Source of the DNA: Octadecabacter sp. SW4
Lineage (GTDB): Bacteria; Pseudomonadota; Alphaproteobacteria; Rhodobacterales; Rhodobacteraceae
Assembly (NCBI RefSeq): GCF_008065155.1
Contig: NZ_CP042819.1
Span: 1,798,001 to 1,862,000 of the forward strand
Length of the DNA: 64,000 nt
Direction: 5' to 3'
Position numbers and translations under genes: made by a program. The notes beneath the pieces are model-generated. The model was not told the DNA's origin. It worked only from the letters and a program-made list of their open reading frames with translations, and searched no databases. Below, piece by piece: positions 28,349 through 36,893 of the stretch. Numbering within the stretch: position 1 is the stretch's first letter; the number at the start of each line of letters is the position of its first letter.

Positions 28349-29494
28349 TTAGGCTGTCACATCATGCCCGTAAAGCCAATCCATCCGCCCCAGGAACGCA
28401 TTTGGCGCAACCGCCCCCAGCCCGCGCAATCCCAGATGGGCGACGCGGCGCTGAAGACCCGACAGGTGATAGTTGCGCGCATTGGCATTGGCCGCTGAAA
28501 TCGCGCGCTGCACACGGGCGCGACGCTGCGCCTGATAGGCAGGCAGGGCCACCGCCAGATCACCGTGTGCGGCGCAATTGGCGGCCAGCGCCCAGGCATC
28601 CTCGAACGCCAGATTTGCCCCCTGCGCCAGAAATGGCAGGGTCGGATGCGCCGCATCCCCCAGAATCGCGATGTTGTCCTGATACCAGACCTGCGCGACC
28701 GGATGACGGAACAACCCCCAAAGGCGCAGGTCTTCGACCTGATCCAGAATACCGCGCAACCGCCCCGACAACCCGCGGAACGCCTGCCGCAGGTTGCCCG
28801 CATCGTCGTCGTGGTTCCAGCCTTCGGCCGCCCATTGCTGGCGCGCCTGCACCGCCACGATATTGAGCCGCCCGCCTGTCAGGGGATAGGTCACCACATG
28901 CCGCCCCGGCGCCATCCAAATCCGCGCGACCGGATCGGCGTCAGCCATGTTCACAACTGCGCGCCAGGCTACCTGCCCCGTGAAAAACGGATCATCGGCC
29001 CCATTCAAGCGCACCCGCAATTGCGAATTGATCCCATCAGCCCCGACAATCAGATCGCCCTCGGGCAAGGCGGCGTCGATGCGCGCATCGGTGTGAATTT
29101 CGACCCCTGCCGCAACACAGGCCTCCATCAGCAAGGATATCAGCGCCGCGCGATGGAAAAACCGGTAGGGCGGACCGTCAAGGCCGGTCAGATCGAAACG
29201 GGTCACGGGCCGCCCGCTGACCGCATCCATCGGTTCCACGGCCTTGGCGACGATACTATGGGCAGCCATCGGGCCATCAAGGCCAAGGGCCGACAGAACC
29301 CGCGCGCCATTGGGGGTGACCTGAATACCGGCGCCGACCTCTGCGATGCGCGGGGCCTGTTCAAAGACCTGCACGACCGCGCCCTGACGCGCAAAGGCCA
29401 AAGCCGCCGCAAGGCCACCCAAACCGCCCCCCACAACGCAAACGCGGCGACCCGTGTTGGGGCCGCCGCCTGTATTTTTCGCCAAATCGGTCAC
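28349..29494 (-). CDS. FAD-dependent monooxygenase (salicylate-hydroxylase-like)
   Basis: A 381-aa flavoprotein of the PHBH/UbiH-type monooxygenases. The N-terminal dinucleotide fold is CVVGGGLGGLAAALAFARQGAVVQVFEQ; DLIVGADGINSQLRV is the DG motif; the second FAD motif is NIAILGDAAHPTLPFLAQGANLAFEDAWAL. It likely hydroxylates an aromatic ring with NAD(P)H and oxygen. The substrate is unknown. GTG at 29494 lies one base after the dksA stop, so the two are probably cotranscribed. A start further upstream would overlap dksA. Confidence 0.85.
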   Translation of the reverse strand: MTDLAKNTGGGPNTGRRVCVVGGGLGGLAAALAFARQGAVVQVFEQAPRIAEVGAGIQVTPNGARVLSALGLDGPMAAHSIVAKAVEPMDAVSGRPVTRFDLTGLDGPPYRFFHRAALISLLMEACVAAGVEIHTDARIDAALPEGDLIVGADGINSQLRVRLNGADDPFFTGQVAWRAVVNMADADPVARIWMAPGRHVVTYPLTGGRLNIVAVQARQQWAAEGWNHDDDAGNLRQAFRGLSGRLRGILDQVEDLRLWGLFRHPVAQVWYQDNIAILGDAAHPTLPFLAQGANLAFEDAWALAANCAAHGDLAVALPAYQAQRRARVQRAISAANANARNYHLSGLQRRVAHLGLRGLGAVAPNAFLGRMDWLYGHDVTA

Positions 29495-29495
29495 A

Positions 29496-29918
29496 TCAAT
29501 CGTCCCGATGCACCTTTTCGCGGCGCTCGTGACGCTCTTGCGCTTCAAGGCTCATGGTCGCGATCGGGCGTGCATCAAGGCGTTTGAGGCTGATCGGTTC
29601 ACCGGTGATGTCACAATAGCCGTATTCACCTTCGTCGATCCGGCGCAGGGCCGCGTCGATCTTGGCAACCAGCTTGCGCTCGCGGTCGCGGGTGCGCAGT
29701 TCCAGCGCCCGGTCGGTTTCTTCCGAAGCGCGATCGGCAATATCGGGAATGTTGCGGGTGCTGTCTTTCATGCCCTGCACGGTGTCACGGCTGTCTTCCA
29801 TGATCTCGGCTTTCCATGCGATCAGCTTGCGGCGGAAATACTCGGTCTGGCGCTCGTTCATGAACGGTTCGTCTTCGGCGGGACTATAGTTGTCCGGCAG
29901 GAACACTTCGTTTTTCAT
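29496..29918 (-). CDS. dksA: RNA polymerase-binding transcription factor DksA (one-cysteine type)
   Basis: A 140-aa DksA/TraR protein: coiled-coil hairpin from about residue 25 to 95 (ERQTEYFRRKLIAWKAEI ... ALELRTRDRERKLVAKID), then the globular end EGEYGYCDITGEPISLKRLDARPIATMSLEAQERHE. Only the first of the four classical zinc cysteines is kept; the others are Thr, Ser or Ala. Rhodobacter sphaeroides has a functional DksA of this reduced kind. The start MKNEVFLP has AGGGGAG five bases upstream. Confidence 0.93.
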   Translation of the reverse strand: MKNEVFLPDNYSPAEDEPFMNERQTEYFRRKLIAWKAEIMEDSRDTVQGMKDSTRNIPDIADRASEETDRALELRTRDRERKLVAKIDAALRRIDEGEYGYCDITGEPISLKRLDARPIATMSLEAQERHERREKVHRDD

Positions 29919-30107
29919 CTCTGCTCCCCTGATCAGGTCAGGCCCTGTATGCGACTCGGAAACTGTCAACGGGACCCTCCTTTTGGCATCCTTTACCCCC
30001 TTGCCGCCCCAGTGTCACCCCCTTTGACGGCAAAATGATGACCCTTGAACAGCGCGGCGGGGATGTTATCGTTAACGGCAAGTAACCAGCGAAAAGGTTT
30101 GGATTTT

Positions 30108-30947
30108 ATGCGCTTCACCGGAACCGACAGCTATGTGGCGACCGATGATCTCACGGTGGCGGTGAACGCGGCTGTGACGCTGGAACGCCCGCTTCTGGTC
30201 AAGGGCGAACCGGGCACGGGCAAGACCGAACTGGCGCGGCAGGTCAGCGCGGCGCTGGGGCTGCCGATGATTGAATGGCACATCAAATCCACCACCCGCG
30301 CCCAGCAGGGCCTTTATGAATACGATGCCGTCAGCCGGTTGCGCGACAGCCAGCTGGGGGATGCGCGGGTCAACGATGTGGGCAACTACATCAAACAGGG
30401 GAAACTCTGGCAGGCCTTCGCCGCAAAAGGCCGCGTCGTGCTGCTGATCGATGAAATCGACAAGGCCGACATCGAGTTTCCCAACGACCTGCTGCAAGAG
30501 CTGGATCGCATGGAGTTTCACGTCTATGAAACCGGCGAAACCGTGCGCGCCCTGCAGCGCCCGATCGTGATCATTACCTCCAATAACGAAAAGGAACTGC
30601 CCGATGCGTTCCTGCGCCGCTGCTTTTTTCATTACATCCGTTTTCCCGACATGGACACGATGCGCAAGATCGTCGAGGTCCATCACCCCGGCATCAAAGA
30701 GGCATTGTTGACCACGGCGCTGACCCAGTTCTTTGAGGTGCGTGAACAGGCGGGGTTGAAGAAAAAGCCGTCCACCTCGGAAGTGCTGGATTGGCTGAAG
30801 CTGCTGCTGGCCGAAGACCTGAGCGCCGAAGACCTGAAACGCGATGGCACCGATACCTTGCCCAAATTGCACGGCGCGCTGTTGAAAAACGAGCAGGACG
30901 TGCATCTGTTCGAACGGTTGGCCTTTATGGCGCGGGGGCAGCGTTAG
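30108..30947 (+). CDS. MoxR-family AAA+ ATPase
   Basis: A 279-aa AAA+ chaperone of the MoxR group. Walker A GEPGTGKT (residues 33-40), Walker B VVLLIDEIDKAD (about 111-122), and a sensor region IVIITSNNEKELPDAFLRRC. Such ATPases act with VWA-domain proteins to mature metal enzymes or envelope complexes. A VWA protein lies 1.9 kb downstream on the same strand, with a lipoprotein and small membrane protein between them. Divergent from dksA. Confidence 0.92.
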   Translation: MRFTGTDSYVATDDLTVAVNAAVTLERPLLVKGEPGTGKTELARQVSAALGLPMIEWHIKSTTRAQQGLYEYDAVSRLRDSQLGDARVNDVGNYIKQGKLWQAFAAKGRVVLLIDEIDKADIEFPNDLLQELDRMEFHVYETGETVRALQRPIVIITSNNEKELPDAFLRRCFFHYIRFPDMDTMRKIVEVHHPGIKEALLTTALTQFFEVREQAGLKKKPSTSEVLDWLKLLLAEDLSAEDLKRDGTDTLPKLHGALLKNEQDVHLFERLAFMARGQR

Positions 30948-31185
30948 GGAGGGCACTATATCTTGCGCCCCTCCCCCCCAGATCCCCTAATGCGCCGAAA
31001 AGACTGAGTCTTTCCCGCCACGCTTGACCTTTATCACACCATTTACCGGCATATTCTGCGTGATTTCGCGCGCCGACCCGCGCCTAATGGGCGGGTCCGA
31101 GGATCGTCATGGGAATGCCCCAATCTGTCCTAACTCGGGCCGCAGTCCAGCACCAACTTGCGACTGTGATTTGAGGAGAACAGGT
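30948..31185. other. Gap between moxR and the lipoprotein gene, with a short palindrome
   Basis: No gene is supported in the first part. A 15-bp inverted repeat AAAGACTGAGTCTTT (30999-31013) may be a terminator stem or operator. The end of the gap holds GAGGAG, which serves the candidate small gene at 31186. Confidence 0.4.
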
Positions 31186-31320
31186 TTGACCAAGGCAAAA
31201 ATGCCGGTTGCAAGCCATCCTGCGCAGTCAAACGCAAAGCGTGACCGTGTGGTGTGGGGGACCGAAACAGCAACCATCGCCGCACCCGCGGGCCGGTCAT
31301 CCCTTGGGGGTGACGCATGA
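31186..31320 (+). CDS. Candidate small protein (44 aa), TTG start
   Basis: A short open frame, starting MTKAKMPVASHPAQSNAKRD and ending GRSSLGGDA. GAGGAG lies seven bases before the TTG. Its stop overlaps the next ATG as ATGA, the usual sign of translational coupling. No family recognised and no coding-bias test was possible, so it could be a fortuitous frame or a coupling leader. Confidence 0.35.
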   Translation: MTKAKMPVASHPAQSNAKRDRVVWGTETATIAAPAGRSSLGGDA

Positions 31321-32681
31321 ACCTTTTGCGCCGCCGCCTGATGGCGGTTTCCGTTGCATTCCTGACCGGTTGCACACCCGTGCCCCAATCCGCGCCCCCT
31401 GCCCGTGCCCTTGGCATGGCCGATACATTGCCCCCGATGCGCACCTTTGCCGCGCAACGCTTCCCCCGTCCGACCCGCCCGAATGCGGAAATTGCGCAAG
31501 ACTTCCTTGATCTGTCATTCCGCATGGAAAGCGGACGCCCGATTGCCCGCATGACCCGTTTCGAGGGGCCGATTTCCGTGCGTGTCACAGGGGCTGTCCC
31601 CCCAAGCCTGATGCCCGACCTGCGCAGCCTTCTGGGGCGCTTTCGCGCTGAGGCCGGAATCGACATCTTCATGACCGGCGCGCCAACCGCATCCATCACG
31701 ATCGAGGCCGTGCCGCGCGCCGAACTGCAACGTGCCGTGCCGCGCGCGGCCTGTTTCGTGGTGCCGCGCATTTCGTCCTGGGACGAATTCAAACGGGTGC
31801 GCCGCACGCCGCAGGTTGACTGGACGACCCTGCAACGGCGCGACCGCGCAGTTGTGTTCGTGCCCGCCGATGTGGCGCCGCAGGAAATCCGCGATTGCCT
31901 GCACGAGGAAATAGCCCAGGCGCTTGGCCCGCTGAACGATCTGTATCGCCTGCCCGATAGCGTGTTTAATGACGACAACATCCATGCGGTGCTGACCGGC
32001 TTTGATATGCTGATCCTGCGCGCCTATTATTCAGATGACCTGCGCAACGGCATGAGCCGTGGCGAAGTGGCCGCGCGCCTGCCCGGTGTGCTTGCCCGTC
32101 TCAATCCGGGCGGCCAGACCGGCCCCGCCGCGCCGCGCAACGACACGACCCGCAACTGGATCGAGGCGATGGAAACTGCGCTGTCCAGTGGCGCCACCCC
32201 GAACCGGCGCCGCGAGGCCGCGCGCGAGGCGATCACGCTTGCGCAGAACTTTCGCTGGGATGGCACGCGCAGCGGCTTTGCCCATTATGCCTATGGCCGT
32301 CTGCAGGTCGGCTATAACCCCGATCTTGCCCTGGCGTCGTTTCAGGCCGCGCAAAACGCCTATGGCCAAAGCCCCCTGACCCAGATCCATGCGGCCCATG
32401 TGGCCGTGCAGATCGCCGCATTTGCCCTGGCCGCCGGAGATGCCGACAGCGTGCTGAATATCGTTGATCGCGCGATTCCCGTGGCCGGTGCCCATCAGAA
32501 TGCCGCCCTGCTGGCAACCTTGATGATGTTCCGCGCCGAAGCCCTTGAAATGACGGGCCGGTATTCCGAAGCCGACGCGGTGCGACTGGACAGTCTGGCA
32601 TGGGCGCGTTACGGATTTGGCTCCGAACGCAACATACGGGCGCGCCAACGCGAAATCGCGGGGCTGAACCCGACAAAATAA
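31317..32681 (+). CDS. DUF2927 lipoprotein
   Basis: A 454-aa predicted lipoprotein: signal MNLLRRRLMAVSVAFLTGC with the lipobox Cys19. A DUF2927-type domain covers about residues 55-260, with ACFVVPRI and the helix CLHEEIAQALGPLNDLYRLPDSVFNDDNIHAVLTGFDMLILRAYYSDDL, which resembles a metallopeptidase HExxQ-like helix (LHEEIAQ). The last 180 residues are helical, Ala-rich, and look like TPR-type repeats. It sits between MoxR and VWA genes, so a role in the same envelope process is inferred. Confidence 0.8.
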   Translation: MNLLRRRLMAVSVAFLTGCTPVPQSAPPARALGMADTLPPMRTFAAQRFPRPTRPNAEIAQDFLDLSFRMESGRPIARMTRFEGPISVRVTGAVPPSLMPDLRSLLGRFRAEAGIDIFMTGAPTASITIEAVPRAELQRAVPRAACFVVPRISSWDEFKRVRRTPQVDWTTLQRRDRAVVFVPADVAPQEIRDCLHEEIAQALGPLNDLYRLPDSVFNDDNIHAVLTGFDMLILRAYYSDDLRNGMSRGEVAARLPGVLARLNPGGQTGPAAPRNDTTRNWIEAMETALSSGATPNRRREAAREAITLAQNFRWDGTRSGFAHYAYGRLQVGYNPDLALASFQAAQNAYGQSPLTQIHAAHVAVQIAAFALAAGDADSVLNIVDRAIPVAGAHQNAALLATLMMFRAEALEMTGRYSEADAVRLDSLAWARYGFGSERNIRARQREIAGLNPTK

Positions 32682-32693
32682 GGCTGACCCCCG

Positions 32694-32864
32694 ATGATCT
32701 TTCCCCTGACAGGTATACTGATTGGTGCAGTGACAGGGGTCTTCATGGCCAAACGGCGCGGCGGCAAACCCGCCGATATGGCGCAATGGGGCGCGGCCCT
32801 TGGCCTGATCTTTGGGGTCATCGGCATGTTCGTGCTGATTATTGTCGAACGCAGCATTACCTGA
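32694..32864 (+). CDS. Small two-helix membrane protein (56 aa)
   Basis: Two hydrophobic segments: IFPLTGILIGAVTGVFMA (residues 2-19) and WGAALGLIFGVIGMFVLIIV (32-51). They are joined by a basic/polar loop KRRGGKPADMAQ. It is packed between the DUF2927 gene (12 bases away) and the VWA gene (4 bases), all on one strand. No known family recognised. Confidence 0.75.
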   Translation: MIFPLTGILIGAVTGVFMAKRRGGKPADMAQWGAALGLIFGVIGMFVLIIVERSIT

Positions 32865-32868
32865 CGCG

Positions 32869-34053
32869 ATGTTCCTGCCCTTCTTTGCGAAATTGCGCGA
32901 TACTGGGGTTCCCGTTTCCTTGCGCGAATTTCTGGGCTTTCTCGACGGCGTGCAGGCTGGCCTCGCGACCTATGACATCGAGGCATTCTATGTCCTGGCC
33001 CGCACGATCATGGTCAAGGACGAGCGCAACATCGACAAGTTCGACCGTGCCTTTGCCGCCAGTTTTGCCGGTCTGGAAAACATCAGTGCCGCGCAGGTTC
33101 TCGAGGCTGTCGATATCCCCCGCGACTGGCTGGAAAAGCTGGCCGAAAAACACCTTAGTCCCGAAGAAAAGGCCGAGATCGACGCCCTTGGCGGGTTTGA
33201 CAAGCTCATGGAAACCCTGCGCGAACGTCTGAAAGACCAGCAAGGCCGCCATCAGGGGGGGAACAAATGGGTCGGCACGGCCGGCACCTCGCCCTTTGGA
33301 GCCTATGGCTATAACCCCGAAGGCGTGCGGATCGGTCAGGACCAAAGCCGCCACCAGCGCGCCGTCAAGGTCTGGGACAAGCGCGAGTTTCGCAATCTTG
33401 ACGACACCGTGGAACTGGGCACCCGCAACATCAAGATTGCGCTGAAACGCTTGCGGTCCTGGGCGCGCGACGGGGCGCATGATGAACTTGATCTCGATGG
33501 CACGATCCGCGCCACCGCCGAACACGGCTACCTTGATGTGCAAACCCGCCCCGAGCGGCGTAATGCGGTCAAGGTGTTGCTGTTTCTGGACGTCGGTGGG
33601 TCGATGGACCCGCATATCCGCGTGGTCGAGGAACTGTTCAGCGCCGCGCGGGCCGAATTCAAGCACCTGGAATATTACTATTTCCACAACTGCCTTTACG
33701 AAGGGGTCTGGCGCGACAATGCCCGCCGCTGGGGCGCGCAGACCCCCACATCCGAGGTTCTGCGCACCTACGGATCGGATTACAAATGCATCTTTGTCGG
33801 CGATGCCAGCATGTCGCCTTACGAGGTTGCCGTGCCGGGCGGCGCAAACGAACACTGGAACGAAGAAAGCGGCGAGGTTTGGTTGAACCGCGCGCGCGAT
33901 CAGTGGCCCGCGCACCTGTGGATCAACCCCCTGCCCGAACCGCACTGGCCATATACGCAATCCATCGCCATGATCCGCGACATATTCGGCGCGGACCGCA
34001 TGGTGCCGATGACGCTGGACGGGATTTCGCGCGGGATGAAGGCGCTGACATGA
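32869..34053 (+). CDS. VWA domain protein (CoxE-like)
   Basis: A 394-aa cytosolic protein. The N-terminal helical part starts MFLPFFAKLRDTGVPVSLREFLGFLDGV. A VWA fold follows with an intact metal-ion-dependent adhesion motif DVGGSMD (about residue 241), then Y...CIFVGDASMSPYEV. CoxE-like VWA proteins work with MoxR ATPases such as the one at 30108, for example in CO dehydrogenase maturation. No cox genes are here, so the client is unknown. ATG at 32869 follows the small membrane gene by four bases; the stop overlaps the next start (ATGA). Confidence 0.9.
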   Translation: MFLPFFAKLRDTGVPVSLREFLGFLDGVQAGLATYDIEAFYVLARTIMVKDERNIDKFDRAFAASFAGLENISAAQVLEAVDIPRDWLEKLAEKHLSPEEKAEIDALGGFDKLMETLRERLKDQQGRHQGGNKWVGTAGTSPFGAYGYNPEGVRIGQDQSRHQRAVKVWDKREFRNLDDTVELGTRNIKIALKRLRSWARDGAHDELDLDGTIRATAEHGYLDVQTRPERRNAVKVLLFLDVGGSMDPHIRVVEELFSAARAEFKHLEYYYFHNCLYEGVWRDNARRWGAQTPTSEVLRTYGSDYKCIFVGDASMSPYEVAVPGGANEHWNEESGEVWLNRARDQWPAHLWINPLPEPHWPYTQSIAMIRDIFGADRMVPMTLDGISRGMKALT

Positions 34054-34409
34054 TCAAACGGTTGTGGCACAGGCAAAGGATCGCCCTGATCGGCTTTGTG
34101 ATCGCCCTTGGGGCCTTGGGTTTTTTCGGCTTTCGCACCGCGGCGGCCTGGATCTACTGGAACGATCCCGCCCATCAGGATCAGCCGCTGGCGGGCTGGA
34201 TGTCGCCGCGCTACGTCGCGCGCTCGTATGATCTTCCGCCCGAGGCCATCAACCCCGCGCTGTTTTTGGATCAGGACGCGCCACCGCGCCGCATTTCAAT
34301 AGAAAAAATTGCCCAGGAAAACGGGCTGACCCTAAGGGAGCTGCAGGCGCGCATTGATGCCGCCGCGACGGCGTGGCGCGCCGTGCAAGAGGTCGGCTCT
34401 GGTGGCTGA
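34050..34409 (+). CDS. Small membrane-anchored protein, unknown function
   Basis: A 119-aa protein. The basic N-terminus (MIKRLWHRQR) leads into one transmembrane segment (IALIGFVIALGALGFFGF). A periplasmic domain follows (WMSPRYVARSYDLPPEAINPALFL ... ISIEKIAQENGLTLRELQARIDAA). The last part resembles a helix-turn-helix-like or LysM-like helical pair. ATGA overlap with the VWA gene and an eight-base overlap with the DedA gene suggest one transcript. Confidence 0.75.
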   Translation: MIKRLWHRQRIALIGFVIALGALGFFGFRTAAAWIYWNDPAHQDQPLAGWMSPRYVARSYDLPPEAINPALFLDQDAPPRRISIEKIAQENGLTLRELQARIDAAATAWRAVQEVGSGG

Positions 34410-34998
34410 TTTCGTTCTGGGATTGGTGGCCGATTACGGCGTGACGATCGTCTTTGTTGTTACCTTCCTTAGCTGCCTTGCCCTGCCCGTGCCTTCGTCG
34501 CTGCTGATGCTGGCCTCGGGCGGATTCGCGGCAACGGGCGATCTGTCGGTCGCCGCCGTCGCGGCGGCTGCGTTTGGCGGCGCGGTCCTGGGCGACAACA
34601 CGGGCTTTTGGGGCGCGCGCAAGCTGGGCATGGGCGCGCGCGGCTGGCTGACCCGCACCCCACGGCGCGCGCGGCTGCTGACCCGCGCGGCCCTGTTTCT
34701 GGGTGAACGGGGTGGCCCGGCGGTGTTCTTTTCCTGCTGGTTGGTGGCGCCGCTGGGGCCATACATGAACTACGTCTGCGGCCTGACCGGATACTCATGG
34801 CCACGCTTTGCCCTTTGGGGAATCGCCGGAGAAATCGTCTGGGTCGGGCTTTATGTCGGGCTGGGCTACGGCTTTGCCGATAATATCACCGCCGTATCGG
34901 GCCTGCTGGGCAACGCCAGCGGCTTTGTCACTGCTTTGGCGCTGGTGATCGGGTTGGGCTGGTGGCTGTGGCGGGCCAGCCGAAAACCAGCCGCATGA
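34402..34998 (+). CDS. DedA family membrane protein
   Basis: A 198-aa protein with four to five hydrophobic segments. Family cues are VTFLSCLALPVPSSLLMLASGGFAA near the N-terminus, GDNTGFWGARKLG and RYLF-like gating residues replaced by FLGERGGPAVFFSCWLVAPLGPYMNYVCGLTGYSWPRFALW. DedA/SNARE-associated proteins move lipid carriers or support membrane homeostasis. GTG at 34402 overlaps the previous stop. Confidence 0.82.
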   Translation: MADFVLGLVADYGVTIVFVVTFLSCLALPVPSSLLMLASGGFAATGDLSVAAVAAAAFGGAVLGDNTGFWGARKLGMGARGWLTRTPRRARLLTRAALFLGERGGPAVFFSCWLVAPLGPYMNYVCGLTGYSWPRFALWGIAGEIVWVGLYVGLGYGFADNITAVSGLLGNASGFVTALALVIGLGWWLWRASRKPAA

Positions 34999-35624
34999 AG
35001 GTCTTGGCCGCCTGCATCGCACAGGCGCGGCCGATCGCCGCGAAATCAGGGATGACGGGGCATTTCAAAGCGGCGCAGCCTGCGGTGACAGTCGGGCACA
35101 TGGGGCTGGACGGCGACACCATCGTTGATCGCGCCAACCACGGCGGCCCGGATCAGGCGGTCTATATTTTCACGCAAACGGATCGCCTTTGGTGGGCCGA
35201 TCATCTTGGTCGCGATCTGCCTGCCGGGTTCTTTGGAGAGAACCTGTTGATCGACGGATTGGCCAGCGCCGATCTGGCCCTTGGTGATTTACTGGTGATT
35301 GGCGATGTCACACTGCAAGTCACAGCACCGCGCATTCCCTGCATCACTTTTGCGGCCCGGATCGGCGACCCGCAGGGGGTCAAGATGTTTCACAAGGCCG
35401 CGCGCCCGGGGGCCTATGCACGGGTGTTGCACGGCGGTGATGTTACGCCCTTGGATGTGGTAAAACACATTGAATATGACGGTGAACGCATTGGTATTGT
35501 GGAAAACTTTGCCCAGTATTTGGCAGGTTTTCCCGACCATACGTTCCTTGAAGCCCTTTTGCGCGTTCCTGCCCATCACAAGGCACTTGCGATGGCTGCT
35601 CAGCGCCTTGGACACCCGCCATGA
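34995..35624 (+). CDS. MOSC domain protein (YiiM-like)
   Basis: A 209-aa protein of the MOSC superfamily, related to YiiM molybdenum-cofactor-binding proteins. Seen: VGHMGLDGDTIVDRANHGGPDQAVYIFTQTDRLWWADHLGR, FGENLLIDGL, LVIGDVTLQVTAPRIPCITFAAR with the conserved Cys, and FHKAARPGAYARVL. In E. coli YiiM detoxifies hydroxylaminopurines. ATGA overlap with the DedA gene supports coupling. Confidence 0.88.
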   Translation: MKVLAACIAQARPIAAKSGMTGHFKAAQPAVTVGHMGLDGDTIVDRANHGGPDQAVYIFTQTDRLWWADHLGRDLPAGFFGENLLIDGLASADLALGDLLVIGDVTLQVTAPRIPCITFAARIGDPQGVKMFHKAARPGAYARVLHGGDVTPLDVVKHIEYDGERIGIVENFAQYLAGFPDHTFLEALLRVPAHHKALAMAAQRLGHPP

Positions 35625-35664
35625 TGACACTGGCAATCGCGCCCCAACGCCCCATATATAGCAT

Positions 35665-36351
35665 ATGTTGAAATTCACCCCGATCATTCTGGCCGTGCTC
35701 TACGGCTTTGCGATGTATCGCTTTTCGGTCTGGCGCACAGCGCGCGAACTGGACAGCAGATCGACACAACTGGCTGATCCCGCTTTGAAAAAGCTGATGG
35801 ATCGCATGGCGGCCGCCCTCGATCTGGCGCGCATCAAGGTGCATATCTATGAAATCGATCCGGTCAACGGATTGGCCGCCCCTGACGGGCGCATCTTTAT
35901 CACCCGCGGATTTTTCAACAAATACCGCGCGGGCGAGGTCACGGCCGAGGAAATGGCCAGCGTGATCGCTCACGAATTGGGCCATGTGGCATTGGGCCAT
36001 TCGCGCCGTCGGATGATTGATTTTTCCAGCCAGAACGCCATGCGCGCCGCCCTGATGATGGTGATCGGGCGCTTTGTGCCCTTTGTCGGGCCATTCATCG
36101 CCAACGGGTTGATGACCCTGCTGGCCGCACGTCTGTCGCGGCAGGATGAATACGAGGCCGACGCCTATGCCAGCGCCCTGCTGGTCAAGGCAGGGATCGG
36201 AACTTCGCCGCAGAAGTCATTGTTTACAAAGCTGGAAACCCTGACAGGCGCAAGGGGCGCAGAACAGGCGGCCTGGTTGATGAGCCACCCTAAAACAGCC
36301 GAACGCATCGCTGCGATCGAGGCCAATGAGGCCAAGTGGATCAAACCGTAA
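35665..36351 (+). CDS. M48 family metallopeptidase
   Basis: A 228-aa zinc protease of the Ste24/HtpX type. The N-terminus is a membrane segment (MLKFTPIILAVLYGFAMYRF). The zinc motif is VIAHELGHVALGHS near residue 103, and the third ligand is in SRQDEYEADAYASALL. ITRGFFN and the C-terminal MSHPKTAERIAAIE are also typical. It ends 11 bases inside the convergent PIN gene. Confidence 0.9.
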   Translation: MLKFTPIILAVLYGFAMYRFSVWRTARELDSRSTQLADPALKKLMDRMAAALDLARIKVHIYEIDPVNGLAAPDGRIFITRGFFNKYRAGEVTAEEMASVIAHELGHVALGHSRRRMIDFSSQNAMRAALMMVIGRFVPFVGPFIANGLMTLLAARLSRQDEYEADAYASALLVKAGIGTSPQKSLFTKLETLTGARGAEQAAWLMSHPKTAERIAAIEANEAKWIKP

Positions 36352-36883
36352 GCGCCTTGCCGAACCGCGGCAGCCGCGCCTTTTTCATCAAAGCGCGCAT
36401 GGTCCAGTCCGCACCCGACAGGCGGCGGGCCTCGGCCAGAACGCTGTCGGCAACGGGGCGCACCAGATCCGGGTGATCCGCCAAAAGGTCACGCAGGAAA
36501 CCATCGGGATCACAACGGCTTAGCCCCTCTTCTTCAAGTATATTGCGGGGAAAATCCTTGGCGTTCATCGTCAGGATCATATCGCACGACCCGGCAATCG
36601 CCGCCGCCAAGACATGCACATCCGCTGGGTCAGGCAGCCACAAACGGCCCTCAAGTCCCGGGTGAACAGGTATAACTGCATCCGCGAACCGACTGTAAAG
36701 CAATGATATTTCACCGCGCGCGATCACCTCGCCCTCGGGTCCGATCTTGCGCGCGGCCAGCGCCCATTCTTCCAGTATCCTAGTGGACCAGCGCGCTTCG
36801 AACAGCCCCGTTTGCGCCACGCCCAGCACCACTTCGCGCATGACCGTCGGATAAAGAACGCAGGCGTCGATCAGAACCCTCAC
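36341..36883 (-). CDS. PIN-domain ribonuclease-like protein
   Basis: A 180-aa PIN-fold protein. Acidic residues expected for the metal site are visible: Asp in MRVLIDACVLYP, Glu in ILEEW, Asp in LPDPADVHVLAAAI, and Asp in MILTMNAKDFP. It resembles a Rhodobacter PIN family found beside an RlmI-type methyltransferase, as here, rather than a classical VapC: no antitoxin gene adjoins. An RNase role is inferred. Confidence 0.85.
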   Translation of the reverse strand: MRVLIDACVLYPTVMREVVLGVAQTGLFEARWSTRILEEWALAARKIGPEGEVIARGEISLLYSRFADAVIPVHPGLEGRLWLPDPADVHVLAAAIAGSCDMILTMNAKDFPRNILEEEGLSRCDPDGFLRDLLADHPDLVRPVADSVLAEARRLSGADWTMRALMKKARLPRFGKALTV

Positions 36884-36893
36884 AGCCGGCCCC

